Shown here piece by piece: positions 7,985 to 16,416 of a stretch of 64,000 nucleotides of DNA (position 1 is the first letter of the stretch; every line of letters begins with the position of its first letter). The translations under genes and the position numbers were made by a program. The stretch is taken from contig CALUXG010000038.1 in the NCBI GenBank assembly GCA_944324685.1, positions 1-64,000 on the forward strand. Direction: 5' to 3'. The notes beneath the pieces are model-generated. The model worked only from the letters and a program-made list of their open reading frames with translations, was not told the origin of the DNA and ran no database searches. Source of the DNA: an uncultured Elusimicrobiales bacterium. Lineage in GTDB: Bacteria > Elusimicrobiota > Elusimicrobia > Elusimicrobiales > Elusimicrobiaceae.

Positions 7985-8839
7985 TTAGGCCTGCTCCACG
8001 GTAATGGAAGGATCCAGTTTCTCTTTTAATGTGCGTTCCACAAATCCTTTCAACGTCGCCGGTGCGGCCATGCAGCCGCTGCACATGCCCAGCAAGCGCA
8101 CTTTGACGCTGGAACCGCTGACGTCCACCAGCTCCACGCTGCCGCCGTCCATATTTAACTGCGGGCGCACATCGTCTTCCAGCACTTTTTCGATGCGTTT
8201 GATTTTTTCCACAATGGTCAAATCGGCAAATTTTTTGTCTTTGGCCGGCTCCGGCGCGGGCACCGCGCAGGAATTGACCTTATCCAAAATTTTCTGTATT
8301 TCGCCTTTGCACTGCCCGCAGCCGCCTCCGGCTTTGGTATAAAAAGTAACTTCTTCCACGGTTTTCAGATGATTGGCGCGTATGGCTTTGATAATTGTTT
8401 CCTCCGACACATTAAAACAATGGCAGACGATTTTTTCGGCCTGTTGTTCAAACACGACGGGTTTTCCGCCTTGGCGGTAGCTCTGCACGGCGGCTTCCAA
8501 CGCTTCCATTCCCATAACGGAGCAGTGCATTTTTTCGGCCGGCAGAGAACCTAGCTCATCGGCAATGTCCTGATTGGTGATTTTGGAGGCCTCCGCCAAC
8601 GTTTTGCCTTTAATCATCTCCGTCAAAACGGAGGAAGAGGCAATGGCGCTGGCACAGCCGAAAGTTTCAAATTTGGCATCCTCAATGACTTCGGTGTCTT
8701 TGTTTATTTTCAGCGTCAGTTTCAAGGCATCGCCGCATACCAAACTACCCACCTGTCCGGTGGCATCGGCATTTTCTATGGCGCCCACATTGCGCGGGTG
8801 CCGGAAATGATCCATAACTTTATCCGTATAATCCCACAT
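7985..8839 (-). CDS. nifU: Fe-S cluster scaffold NifU
   Basis: Full three-domain NifU of 284 residues. The N-terminal IscU-like domain has conserved cysteines in GSLVCGDAL, FGCASAIASSS and KMHCSVMG. The middle 2Fe-2S domain is BFD-like, with CHCFNVSEETI and GGGCGQCKGEI. The C-terminal Nfu domain carries the CSGC motif in LGMCSGCMAAP. It assembles clusters using sulfur from NifS, the next gene. The start has AAGGAG seven bases upstream and an extended -10 promoter just before that. The complete NifU form is typical of anaerobes that use it as the housekeeping system. Confidence 0.95.
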   Translation of the reverse strand: MWDYTDKVMDHFRHPRNVGAIENADATGQVGSLVCGDALKLTLKINKDTEVIEDAKFETFGCASAIASSSVLTEMIKGKTLAEASKITNQDIADELGSLPAEKMHCSVMGMEALEAAVQSYRQGGKPVVFEQQAEKIVCHCFNVSEETIIKAIRANHLKTVEEVTFYTKAGGGCGQCKGEIQKILDKVNSCAVPAPEPAKDKKFADLTIVEKIKRIEKVLEDDVRPQLNMDGGSVELVDVSGSSVKVRLLGMCSGCMAAPATLKGFVERTLKEKLDPSITVEQA

Positions 8840-8856
8840 AAAAACTCCTTTTTTAT

Positions 8857-8862
8857 ATTATA
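8857..8862 (-). promoter_or_regulatory. Extended -10 promoter of nifU-nifS
   Basis: TATAAT preceded by TGG on the minus strand, 18 bases upstream of the nifU ATG. No convincing -35 box is present, as is common when the extended -10 exists. The plus strand of the same gap carries TAGAAT at 8940-8945, just before the divergent nadK. Confidence 0.55.
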
Positions 8863-8953
8863 CCATTACCCGTGTTAATGCGGGGAACGCGCAGAGGACA
8901 TGCTTCAGAGGCTTCATGCGCAACATCCATATATTTTGCTAGAATGAAGTGCT

Positions 8954-9796
8954 ATGAATATCCGCCGTGTTTTGCTTGTTTGTCATCCAGCCCGTCCCAA
9001 CGCCGCCCAAACGGCCCAGAAGTTGGCTGATTTCCTGCGAAAAAGGGGCCTCAACAGCGAAATTTTATCCGATTACCGCCTCATTAGCCAACACCCGTCT
9101 GCCGATCTTTGCGTCAGTCTGGGCGGAGACGGCACCGCACTGCGTTGTGCGCGCGCCGCGGCGGCGCTGGCTATACCAGTATTAGCGGTCAATTGCGGAA
9201 GTTTAGGGTTTCTCTCCGCTTGCGAAGAGGCGGAATCGGCAGAATGTCTGCGTCAAATTTTAGACGGAAATTGCCACATCAGCCGCCGCTTGCTTTTAAG
9301 CGCCGATATTGAACGGTCCGGCCATAAACCCGTTAAAAATCTGTTGGCGTTTAACGACTGCGTCATTAAAACACTGCAGCCGCGCGCTTTTGCGCTGCGC
9401 GCCCAATATAACGGCACGGAATTAAAAAATTACTATGGGGACGGCTTAATCATATCCACCCCGGCCGGTTCTACGGCTTATTCGTTGGCGGCGGGAGGAC
9501 CTATCGTAGAACCGGACTTGGACGTTTTGCTGTTGGCCCCCATTTGTCCGCACAGCCTCACGGAACGGACCTTGGCGCTGCGTGCGGGCGGAAAACTTGT
9601 TTTCTCCCCTCAATTTCCGCATTCGGAAGACCGCGCATCCGTCAGTTTGGACGGCCAACATAATTATGAACTGAGAAATGCGGACCGCGTGATTTTGCGC
9701 CGTGCCGACTGCGACGCACAACTGGTCAGCACAAAAACCTATGACTTTTTTTCCCGCCTGCGCAAAAAACTGGAATGGGGAACGCGGTATGCTTAA
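8954..9796 (+). CDS. nadK: NAD kinase
   Basis: Phosphorylates NAD to NADP using ATP or polyphosphate, the only route to NADP. The 280-residue protein shows the GGDGT motif (SLGGDGTALRCARAA) near residue 55, NCGSLGFLS near residue 80, and the glycine-rich STPAGSTAYSLAAGGP segment near residue 170. Length and domain order are standard. There is no strong ribosome binding site. Its last codons overlap the start of recN by 8 bases, so the two are co-translated, a pairing seen in many bacteria. Confidence 0.95.
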   Translation: MNIRRVLLVCHPARPNAAQTAQKLADFLRKRGLNSEILSDYRLISQHPSADLCVSLGGDGTALRCARAAAALAIPVLAVNCGSLGFLSACEEAESAECLRQILDGNCHISRRLLLSADIERSGHKPVKNLLAFNDCVIKTLQPRAFALRAQYNGTELKNYYGDGLIISTPAGSTAYSLAAGGPIVEPDLDVLLLAPICPHSLTERTLALRAGGKLVFSPQFPHSEDRASVSLDGQHNYELRNADRVILRRADCDAQLVSTKTYDFFSRLRKKLEWGTRYA

Positions 9797-11447
9797 AAAA
9801 TTATCCGTACGAAATTTTGCCGTAATTTCTTCTATGGAATTTGAACCGAAAGCCGGTCTGAACGTGTTTACCGGCGAAACGGGCGCCGGCAAATCCGTGG
9901 CCATTTCCGCTTTAAGTTTTGTTTTGGGTGCGCGCGGCGCTTCTTCTTTCATCAAAGACGGCGCGGACAAACTGGAAGTACGCGCCGAATTTGACATGCA
10001 AGGTTTTGATACCTCCCTGATTCATAAATATGGCTTAACGGAGAAAACGCTTGTTTTGACGCGTTCGCTGGATAGAAAAAGCAAAAGCAAAGCTTTTATA
10101 AACGGCAGAGCCGCACCCGCCGCCACATTGGCGGAATTAGGCAGGGAATTGGTGGATTTCCACGGACAACATGAACACCAGAGCCTTTTGCGTGCGGACG
10201 TGCAGCTGCGTCTGTTGGATACTTTCGCCGGTCTTTCCCAAAAGCGTGAACAAACCGCCCGCGCTTATCAGGCATGGAAAGAAACGCAAGCGCGGCTGGA
10301 AGCGGCTCAAATGAGCGAACAAGAAAAAGAACGGCTGCTGGATTTATATGTCTTTCAGCTCAAAGAAATAGAAAATGTCCATCCCGCAGAAGGAGAAGAT
10401 TTGGAGCTGGAGCAAAAACTGCCGCAAATGAAACATGCGGGGCGGTTGCTGGAACTGGCGGGAGAAGCCTATCAAAATCTATACGGACAGGAAAATTGCG
10501 CCGTCTCTCTGGCGGGCCGCGCCGCGCGTTTGGCGCGGGATATGGCGCAGCTGGACGATAATGCATCCCAGATAGCCAACGCTTTGGAAAATGCACAAAC
10601 GCTGCTTTCCGACGCCGCCGCCGAACTAAGCGGCTATCAAGATCACCTAAACGCCGACCCGCAAAAACTAGATGACATGTTAAGCCGCCATGAAAAACTC
10701 AAACGTCTGAAATTAAAATACGGACCTGAAATTTCCGACGTGTTGGCAAAAGCCGAAGAATTAAAACGCCAAATAGACCATTTGCAAAACTCTCAGCAGC
10801 GCGAAGAAGAATTGCGCGAAGCCGAGCAAAAAGCCCGTCAAGAGCTGGATGCTCTGTGTGAGGACCTGCACGCAAAACGTACCGAATCCGCCCACAAACT
10901 GGCCAAACGTCTGGAAAAAGAAATCACGCCGCTGGGCTTTGCCGGTTTGTGTTTTGAAATCAGCGTGGAAATGGACGCGGCAAATCCCACGGCCACAGGG
11001 GCGGATCATGTGGAATTTTTATTCTCGCCCAATCCGGGACAAATGCCGCGGCCGCTGGCGGTGGCGGCGTCAGGAGGAGAACTCTCGCGCGTCATGCTGG
11101 GGCTGAAAACCGTTTTGGCGGGAGAAGTTCCCGTTATGGTATTTGACGAAGTGGACAGCGGCGTCGGCGGGCGCACAGCCGCGCTGGTGGGACGGAAACT
11201 CCGCGAAGCAGCCGCAGGCCGGCAGGTGCTGTGCGTTACCCATTTGGCTTCCGTAGCGGCCTGTGCGGACGCTTTCTTCCACATAGAAAAAAAGACGGAC
11301 GGGAAGACAACGGACGTCGCGCTGAAAGAGCTTTCCGGTCAAGCTGTAACGGCAGAAATTGCACGCATGCTGGGCGCTTCTTCGGACAATGATCAAACCG
11401 CCCTGCGCCATGCGCGTGAAATGTTGCAGCGCGCCCAAAACGCATAA
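9789..11447 (+). CDS. recN: DNA repair protein RecN
   Basis: SMC-like ATPase acting in recombinational repair of double-strand breaks. The N-terminal half-ATPase has GETGAGKSVAISALSFVLG (Walker A) and the QHEHQSLL segment. A long coiled-coil region follows from about residue 150 to 370, and the C-terminal half has the ABC signature ASGGELSRVMLGLK and Walker B VMVFDEVDSGVGG. I chose the ATG at 9789 (MLKKLSVRNFAVISSMEF) because it begins the family's N-terminal strand. A longer frame from 9702 would only translate nadK sequence. Length 552 is typical. Confidence 0.96.
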   Translation: MLKKLSVRNFAVISSMEFEPKAGLNVFTGETGAGKSVAISALSFVLGARGASSFIKDGADKLEVRAEFDMQGFDTSLIHKYGLTEKTLVLTRSLDRKSKSKAFINGRAAPAATLAELGRELVDFHGQHEHQSLLRADVQLRLLDTFAGLSQKREQTARAYQAWKETQARLEAAQMSEQEKERLLDLYVFQLKEIENVHPAEGEDLELEQKLPQMKHAGRLLELAGEAYQNLYGQENCAVSLAGRAARLARDMAQLDDNASQIANALENAQTLLSDAAAELSGYQDHLNADPQKLDDMLSRHEKLKRLKLKYGPEISDVLAKAEELKRQIDHLQNSQQREEELREAEQKARQELDALCEDLHAKRTESAHKLAKRLEKEITPLGFAGLCFEISVEMDAANPTATGADHVEFLFSPNPGQMPRPLAVAASGGELSRVMLGLKTVLAGEVPVMVFDEVDSGVGGRTAALVGRKLREAAAGRQVLCVTHLASVAACADAFFHIEKKTDGKTTDVALKELSGQAVTAEIARMLGASSDNDQTALRHAREMLQRAQNA

Positions 11448-11551
11448 TCTGTTTTTCAAACAAAACGACTTTTTTCCGCATGCTTTTGATACAATATATT
11501 TATACGGTGCAGGGATCTCCCAAACCGAATTTGAAACACAAGGAGCATACC

Positions 11552-11884
11552 ATGGCTTGCAAAAACAAATGGTGGCCGCACAACTGGTTCTGTCTGAAAG
11601 GACTTTACTGGATTTTTGTGGCTTTGTTCTATTTTACGCTCATCTATACGATTTACATTGTGATTTGGATGAGCAGATCCCCGATGATCAGCAGGGATGT
11701 CTTATGGCAAACGATCATCAACTTCCTGTTCAACAGCTTAAGCGTCATGTTGATTATGCTGACGGTGGCGGCCGTGCTGAAAGCGCTGCGCAAAATCAAA
11801 GCCGCCGTGGCTCCGTGCTGCTGTGAAACCGCCAAACAAGAAACAGTGGCCGTCAGCGTAGAAACAGAAGAAAATAAAAAATAA
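11552..11884 (+). CDS. Small two-helix membrane protein, unknown function
   Basis: A 110-residue protein starting at an ATG with AAGGAG ideally placed. An in-frame start at 11480 has no such site. Two hydrophobic helices are visible at about residues 15-40 and 55-80. The N-terminus is short and tryptophan-rich (WWPHNW), and a CCC cluster precedes an acidic tail rich in E, V and T. I do not recognise the family. It stands alone, about 100 bases after recN and before a strong terminator, so it is probably a single-gene unit at the inner membrane. Confidence 0.65.
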   Translation: MACKNKWWPHNWFCLKGLYWIFVALFYFTLIYTIYIVIWMSRSPMISRDVLWQTIINFLFNSLSVMLIMLTVAAVLKALRKIKAAVAPCCCETAKQETVAVSVETEENKK

Positions 11885-11894
11885 CTCTATCCAT

Positions 11895-11922
11895 AAAGGC
11901 GGCGCATGACGCCGCCTTTTTT
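11895..11922 (+). terminator. Rho-independent terminator
   Basis: A 10-bp stem AAAGGCGGCG / CGCCGCCTTT with a five-base loop followed by a T run, directly after the small membrane protein gene. Confidence 0.9.
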
Positions 11923-11958
11923 ATCTATACGTTCTGTCCGTACGCTTTGGAGCGTTTC

Positions 11959-13410
11959 ATGAAAAAAAGTTTTATCCTTGCTGTTTTTCTTTGCTTTTTT
12001 TCCCTTTCTTTTGCCGAAACCGTCAAACTGAAAGACGGCACATTTATTAGCGGATCCATTTTGTCCCAAACGGAATACACCATCAACATGACCACCTCTT
12101 ACGGCCCCGTGGTGCTGAACCAACGCGACGTGGAAGCCGTTCTGCCGGACAAACACCGCATCTTCCTAAAAGGCGGCACGCAACTAATAGGGGTTATTTT
12201 GGATTTAGATGAATTTAATATGACGTTGCAAACGGATGAAGGCGTCGTAAACATAGACATGCCCCAAATCGTTTCCATTGAAGTGTACGACTACGACCAA
12301 GGCAATGCGGCGCAGCGCTTGGCGGAAGAAAACCAAGCCAGACAAGCCGCTTTGGTAGCGGCGGCTGCCGCTGCACAGCAAGTAACCCTGTCCACCGCGC
12401 CGGCGGCTTCCGCGGTTTCATTTCCGATTGCTTCGGGCAAAACACCCAGTCTGCCGGCGACAGACGCCGTTGAGGCGCAAGGTGGTCTGACTTTTGACGC
12501 CGACATTGACCGCGTATTTGACGCGCAAAAAGCAGAAGTTGTAAACGGACAAGTGCAAACCGTGCGGGAAATTTCCGCCGCGGAAATACGCGCCCAGCGC
12601 GCAGCGCAGCAGCTCAGCGACGAACAGGCTTTCTTAAACAGCGGCAGCGGCGCAAAACGGCTTCAAACCGATGATGCCGCCATCGCACAAACCGCCGAAG
12701 CGGCTCGCAGCGGCAAATTGGAAGAAATGCGCAAAGCGCAGGCCAAGCGCGCCAAGCGTCCTAAAGACAGCGCCACAGACAAATATTTTGCCATATCCAT
12801 CGGTGCACAGGCCCATGATTTGAAACTGAATAATACCGAACGCGCCGGCTTTGAAAACACCGAGGCATATGACATTGGCGGTACAGGTGTACGCGCCGAA
12901 GCGACATTTATGTGGAGACTGAAAAGCAGTAATTTATGGATAGGTCCCGCCTTGGCTATTTCCAATATTCCGAATGCTTCCTTTTATGATTTGGACCCTG
13001 CCATTGAAGCGGCCAATGAAGCAGAGCGCCAAAAAGCAGAAGACGAAGGAAGAGAGCCGAATCTTCCATATCCCGAAGGTTCAGACCGCGACGTCAGCAC
13101 CAGCGGACAATCCATAGATATACTGGTGAAAGCCAACTATTATTTTAACCCCGACGATTTGTTTTCTTTTTACTTGACCGCTTCCGGAGGTTATCGCATG
13201 TTGTCGCTTAATTACCGCGGAGTCATTAACAGCGAAAGCCTGAACTCCAACGGTTTTGTCGGCTCGGCCGGTATTGGCGTGGAAACACATTTTGATGATC
13301 TAATGTTAGGTTTGGAAGTGCAAGAATTCTTCAGTCCCTATTCCTCGGAATTCAAGGATTCCTCTTCCGCCAACTTGGTCGCTTCTTTGAAATTCAGCTG
13401 GAAATTTTAA
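11959..13410 (+). CDS. Outer-membrane protein with tandem N-terminal SH3-like repeats
   Basis: A 483-residue exported protein of unknown function. The ATG at 11959 with TTGGAG upstream gives a signal peptide (KKSFILAVFLCFFSLSFA). The next roughly 90 residues hold two related beta-rich units: VKLKDGTFISGSILSQTEYTI, and FLKGGTQLIGVILDLDEFNM followed by a V-N-I-D-M-P-Q-I end, each of the lysine/glycine-x-x-x-G-x-hydrophobic type seen in small SH3/Sm-like barrels. An alanine/glutamine-rich low-complexity stretch follows (about 110-250). The C-terminal third looks like an outer-membrane barrel: alternating strands, aromatic girdle residues and a final phenylalanine (SLKFSWKF). It overlaps the next gene by one base (TAATG), although their functions look unrelated. 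Confidence 0.7.
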   Translation: MKKSFILAVFLCFFSLSFAETVKLKDGTFISGSILSQTEYTINMTTSYGPVVLNQRDVEAVLPDKHRIFLKGGTQLIGVILDLDEFNMTLQTDEGVVNIDMPQIVSIEVYDYDQGNAAQRLAEENQARQAALVAAAAAAQQVTLSTAPAASAVSFPIASGKTPSLPATDAVEAQGGLTFDADIDRVFDAQKAEVVNGQVQTVREISAAEIRAQRAAQQLSDEQAFLNSGSGAKRLQTDDAAIAQTAEAARSGKLEEMRKAQAKRAKRPKDSATDKYFAISIGAQAHDLKLNNTERAGFENTEAYDIGGTGVRAEATFMWRLKSSNLWIGPALAISNIPNASFYDLDPAIEAANEAERQKAEDEGREPNLPYPEGSDRDVSTSGQSIDILVKANYYFNPDDLFSFYLTASGGYRMLSLNYRGVINSESLNSNGFVGSAGIGVETHFDDLMLGLEVQEFFSPYSSEFKDSSSANLVASLKFSWKF

Positions 13411-14534
13411 TGCGTATTCTTATTCTGCCCAACAGTTTTAAAGGTTCTTTAAGCGCGCGCCAAACGGCGCGCGTTTTGACGCAGGCTCTGCGACACGAAC
13501 ACAACATAAAAAGCTTTCCCCTTTCCGACGGAGGAGACGGATTTATTGATTTCTTTCAGGCTTTATATCCCTCTGCTTCCTTAGTGCGTCTGCACGCCAA
13601 AAACGCCTTTCTCAAAAAAGCCCCCACCTCGTATCTGTGGCTTCCCGAAGAAAAAACGGCCGTTTTGGAAACGGCACGAATTTGTGGACTGGGCTCGGCC
13701 AAAAAAGAGGATTTAGATCCATTGGGGGCCTCATCTTTTGGCGTAGGAGAAGTCATGCGACACGCTTTGCGGCGCGGCGCTAAAACAATTTATGTCGGCT
13801 TGGGCGGAGTAGCCTGCAATGACGGAGGCGCCGGTATCGCGTGCGCGCTGGGTGCGCGTTTTCTGGACATGCAAGGAAAAGAAATTCCCCTCGGGGCAAA
13901 ACCTTTGCTCCGCTTAGCGCACGTAGACATAAAAGAACTGAAAAAAAAGATTCAAGGCGTTAAAATTTATGCCGTGGCCGACGTCATCAACCCGCTCTTG
14001 GGTCCCCGCGGTTCCGCCCGAGTCTTCGGTCCTCAAAAGGGAGCCACGCCTTCACAAGTACGGATGTTGGAAAAAGCATTAACGGTATATGCCCGCGCCA
14101 TTAAAAAATCCTCCGGAAAAAATACGGCACACAGGCCTTCTGCCGCCGCGGCCGGCGCTTTATGTGCAGGGCTGTACGGTCTGCTAAACGCCCGCATTAT
14201 TTTGGGCTCCAATTTTATCAAAAAACATCTGCCTCTTACGCAATGGATAAAGAAGGCGGATTTGATTATCACTTCGGAAGGCCGGTTTGACGAACAGACA
14301 GGATACGGCAAAGCGCCTTTGGCCGTATTGGAAACCGCTGCCACTGAGGGAAAACCCGTATTGTTCTTTTGCGGCACATATGAAGAAAAGGCCTTGAAGA
14401 AACTGCCAAAAAATCTTTGCTTATCTATCGTCTCACTGACGGATTTTGCCAAGAACAAACAAGACAGCATAAAAAACGCCGCAACTTATATGCGGCGCAT
14501 ATGCAAAAATCTTTCTTTACTTCAGCATTTGTAA
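13410..14534 (+). CDS. garK: Glycerate kinase (GarK/GlxK type)
   Basis: Phosphorylates D-glycerate, normally to 2-phosphoglycerate in this family, feeding lower glycolysis. The N-terminal ILPNSFKGSLSARQTARVL, the SDGGDGFIDF motif and GLGGVACNDGGAGIACALG are hallmarks. The C-terminal half has TSEGRFDEQTGYGKAP and FFCGT. Length 374 fits. The ATG overlaps the stop of the previous gene by one base. At its 3' end it runs 18 bases into the convergent gph gene, so the two transcripts overlap tail to tail. Confidence 0.92.
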   Translation: MRILILPNSFKGSLSARQTARVLTQALRHEHNIKSFPLSDGGDGFIDFFQALYPSASLVRLHAKNAFLKKAPTSYLWLPEEKTAVLETARICGLGSAKKEDLDPLGASSFGVGEVMRHALRRGAKTIYVGLGGVACNDGGAGIACALGARFLDMQGKEIPLGAKPLLRLAHVDIKELKKKIQGVKIYAVADVINPLLGPRGSARVFGPQKGATPSQVRMLEKALTVYARAIKKSSGKNTAHRPSAAAAGALCAGLYGLLNARIILGSNFIKKHLPLTQWIKKADLIITSEGRFDEQTGYGKAPLAVLETAATEGKPVLFFCGTYEEKALKKLPKNLCLSIVSLTDFAKNKQDSIKNAATYMRRICKNLSLLQHL

Positions 14535-15167
14535 AATATCGTCCGGCTTATCCGCCATATATTTGGGATGATAAGACGCCAGTTCTTCGCGCGTACGGAA
14601 GCCCCATGTAACGGCGCAGGCGTCTACGCCCGCATTGCGCGCGGTTTGCATATCCACGTCTGAATCTCCCACGTACAAGGCGTCCGCCGCACCGGTATGC
14701 GTTTGCTCTAAAATATCCCGCACAAAAAGAGGATCCGGCTTGGTAGGCAAACCGGCACGCTGTCCCAACACCGCCGCAAAGGATATAGCTGGGAAATAAT
14801 GCCGCACCAATTCCGTGGTGGCGGCTTGATATTTATTAGATGCAACGGCCATTTTAACTCCCAGCTCCTGCAAATGCCGCAATACGCCGGATATGCCGGC
14901 ATAGGGAGCCGTCAAATCGGTGCCGTGAGCATTATAATAAGGGACAAACAATTCCCGCACGCGCAAAATATTTTCCTCCGTGCGCGCGGCCGGCGGCAAA
15001 GCCCGTTCAAACAATTTGTCAATCCCGTTGCCTACAAAACGCAAATATGCCGGCGTGGGATGTGTAGGATAATCAAGTTTTTTTAATGCCTGATTGGTTG
15101 CCGCGGCCAAATCATCAATTGTATTTAAAAGTGTGCCGTCCAAATCAAAAATAACCAGTTTTTTCAT
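14517..15167 (-). CDS. gph: HAD-family phosphatase, phosphoglycolate phosphatase-like
   Basis: A 216-residue HAD hydrolase. Motif I is FDLDGTLLNT with the nucleophilic aspartate and the acid/base aspartate, motif II is VASNK, a lysine lies in LPTKPDP, and motif IV is YVGDSDVDMQTARNAG. The helical cap between motifs I and II and the overall length match phosphoglycolate phosphatase (Gph/PGP), which clears 2-phosphoglycolate. HAD substrate assignments from sequence are weak, so the activity is likely rather than certain. It converges on glycerate kinase with an 18-base overlap of coding ends. Confidence 0.8.
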   Translation of the reverse strand: MKKLVIFDLDGTLLNTIDDLAAATNQALKKLDYPTHPTPAYLRFVGNGIDKLFERALPPAARTEENILRVRELFVPYYNAHGTDLTAPYAGISGVLRHLQELGVKMAVASNKYQAATTELVRHYFPAISFAAVLGQRAGLPTKPDPLFVRDILEQTHTGAADALYVGDSDVDMQTARNAGVDACAVTWGFRTREELASYHPKYMADKPDDILQMLK

Positions 15168-15484
15168 ATTTATATTTTAGAATTTTATTCCGCAAGAAAA
15201 CATCATCCAAACAATCACCAACCTGTCAATAAACCGCAAGAAACAAAAAGCGTTCATATGTACAAAAGGTTGGCAGAAGGCAAATGCAACGACTGGAACG
15301 GCTGTGTCATTCAAAAGCCGCTCGTTTGCCATTGAAACCATCGGGGCGAGCTGGCCTGATTTTGAAAATTTGACAGAAATCCGCCCCACTAGTTTGACCG
15401 CTGTGCCGCAACGCTGCATAGGGTCAAAGGCGGGGCGAAGTTAAAACAGTTAACAGGACACAAACGCAACAACTGAAACTGCCG
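15168..15484. other. Intergenic stretch with a two-step inverted repeat
   Basis: About 317 bases with no gene I can support. It contains an inverted repeat in two blocks: CGCCCC (15382-15387) with GGGGCG (15432-15437), and TTTGACC (15393-15399) with GGTCAAA (15422-15428). There is no T run on either side, so it is not an ordinary terminator. An 80-codon minus-strand open frame (15177-15419) covers the region. It has no signal, domain or clear ribosome binding site, and I do not call it as a gene. Confidence 0.4.
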
Positions 15485-16372
15485 TTATAAATATTTCTTA
15501 AAGAAATCGGCCAATCTTTGCTTATACTCAAACCCTCCCACTTCCGCACATTTATTATGTTTGGCCCCGGGGACCAGCCAAATCTCTTTCGGTTCTCCGG
15601 CGCGTTTGAACAACATTTTAGCCTGCGCGGCAGGGACCAAATTATCATAGCGTCCGTGAATGATAAATATGGGCCGAGGAGAAATTTTGGGAATATTATA
15701 TTTGGGGCTGTATTTCTCCGGATTGACGGCCAGATTCCGGCGCATATAATGGAGAATGATGGGGATGAGAGGAAAGTACGGAACTTTATTGTGAACCCAT
15801 GCCCAGCGGGAAACGACCCTTCGGAACGAATAATACGTCGCTTCCGCCACAACGCAGCATATTTCAGGGTTTTGCGCGGCTTCACAAATAGCCGCCATGC
15901 CACCCATGGAAAGCCCGTAAAGGCCTATCTTGCCGCAGGCAAAGGGACGCGTCTCTTTCAAAAATTTTATACAAGCCTGTAAATCTTTCACTTCCAAATA
16001 GCCTATAGAACTGACCGTCCCGCCGCTTTCCCCCAAAGCGCGGAAGTCAAAATACATCAAATTATAACCCAAGTCATACAAGAAACAGGTGTTTTTGAAC
16101 ACGTCGCCGCGGTTCATACCCCAGCCATGCATAAAAATAATGGTTTTGTCCGAGAGGGGATTTGGAATAAACCAGCCCTTGATTTGCACTCCGTCGGCCG
16201 TCTTAAAAAAAACATTTTCGTAAGGCAGCTTATATTGGTCGGGCCAGACGTCAAGCGGCTTGCGCTTGGCGGTAGGATGCAAAGCTTTTTTGGCAATATG
16301 CGCGCATCCCCACAAAGTGATGCACACTAAAACCGCAAGAATTATCAATACCATCAAAATCGTATGAATCAT
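15485..16372 (-). CDS. Membrane-anchored alpha/beta hydrolase
   Basis: A 295-residue serine hydrolase. An N-terminal hydrophobic helix (about residues 5-25) anchors it to the membrane or acts as an uncleaved signal. The core shows the oxyanion-side IIFMHGWGMNRGD, the nucleophile elbow GLSMGGMA with serine near residue 153, the acid in IIHGRYDNLVPAAQA and the histidine in VPGAKHNKC, a complete triad. The order resembles the family often labelled serine aminopeptidase S33 or dienelactone hydrolase-like. The substrate is unknown. It is isolated on the minus strand with non-coding sequence on both sides. Confidence 0.8.
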   Translation of the reverse strand: MIHTILMVLIILAVLVCITLWGCAHIAKKALHPTAKRKPLDVWPDQYKLPYENVFFKTADGVQIKGWFIPNPLSDKTIIFMHGWGMNRGDVFKNTCFLYDLGYNLMYFDFRALGESGGTVSSIGYLEVKDLQACIKFLKETRPFACGKIGLYGLSMGGMAAICEAAQNPEICCVVAEATYYSFRRVVSRWAWVHNKVPYFPLIPIILHYMRRNLAVNPEKYSPKYNIPKISPRPIFIIHGRYDNLVPAAQAKMLFKRAGEPKEIWLVPGAKHNKCAEVGGFEYKQRLADFFKKYL

Positions 16373-16416
16373 AGTTTGATTTTATAAAATATCTCTCTTA
16401 AACTGCATAAAAACAT

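Noticed and set aside
15177-15419. 80-codon minus-strand frame between gph and the hydrolase
   Set aside because: No ribosome binding site or recognisable domain, and it coincides with an inverted repeat; kept only as an intergenic observation.
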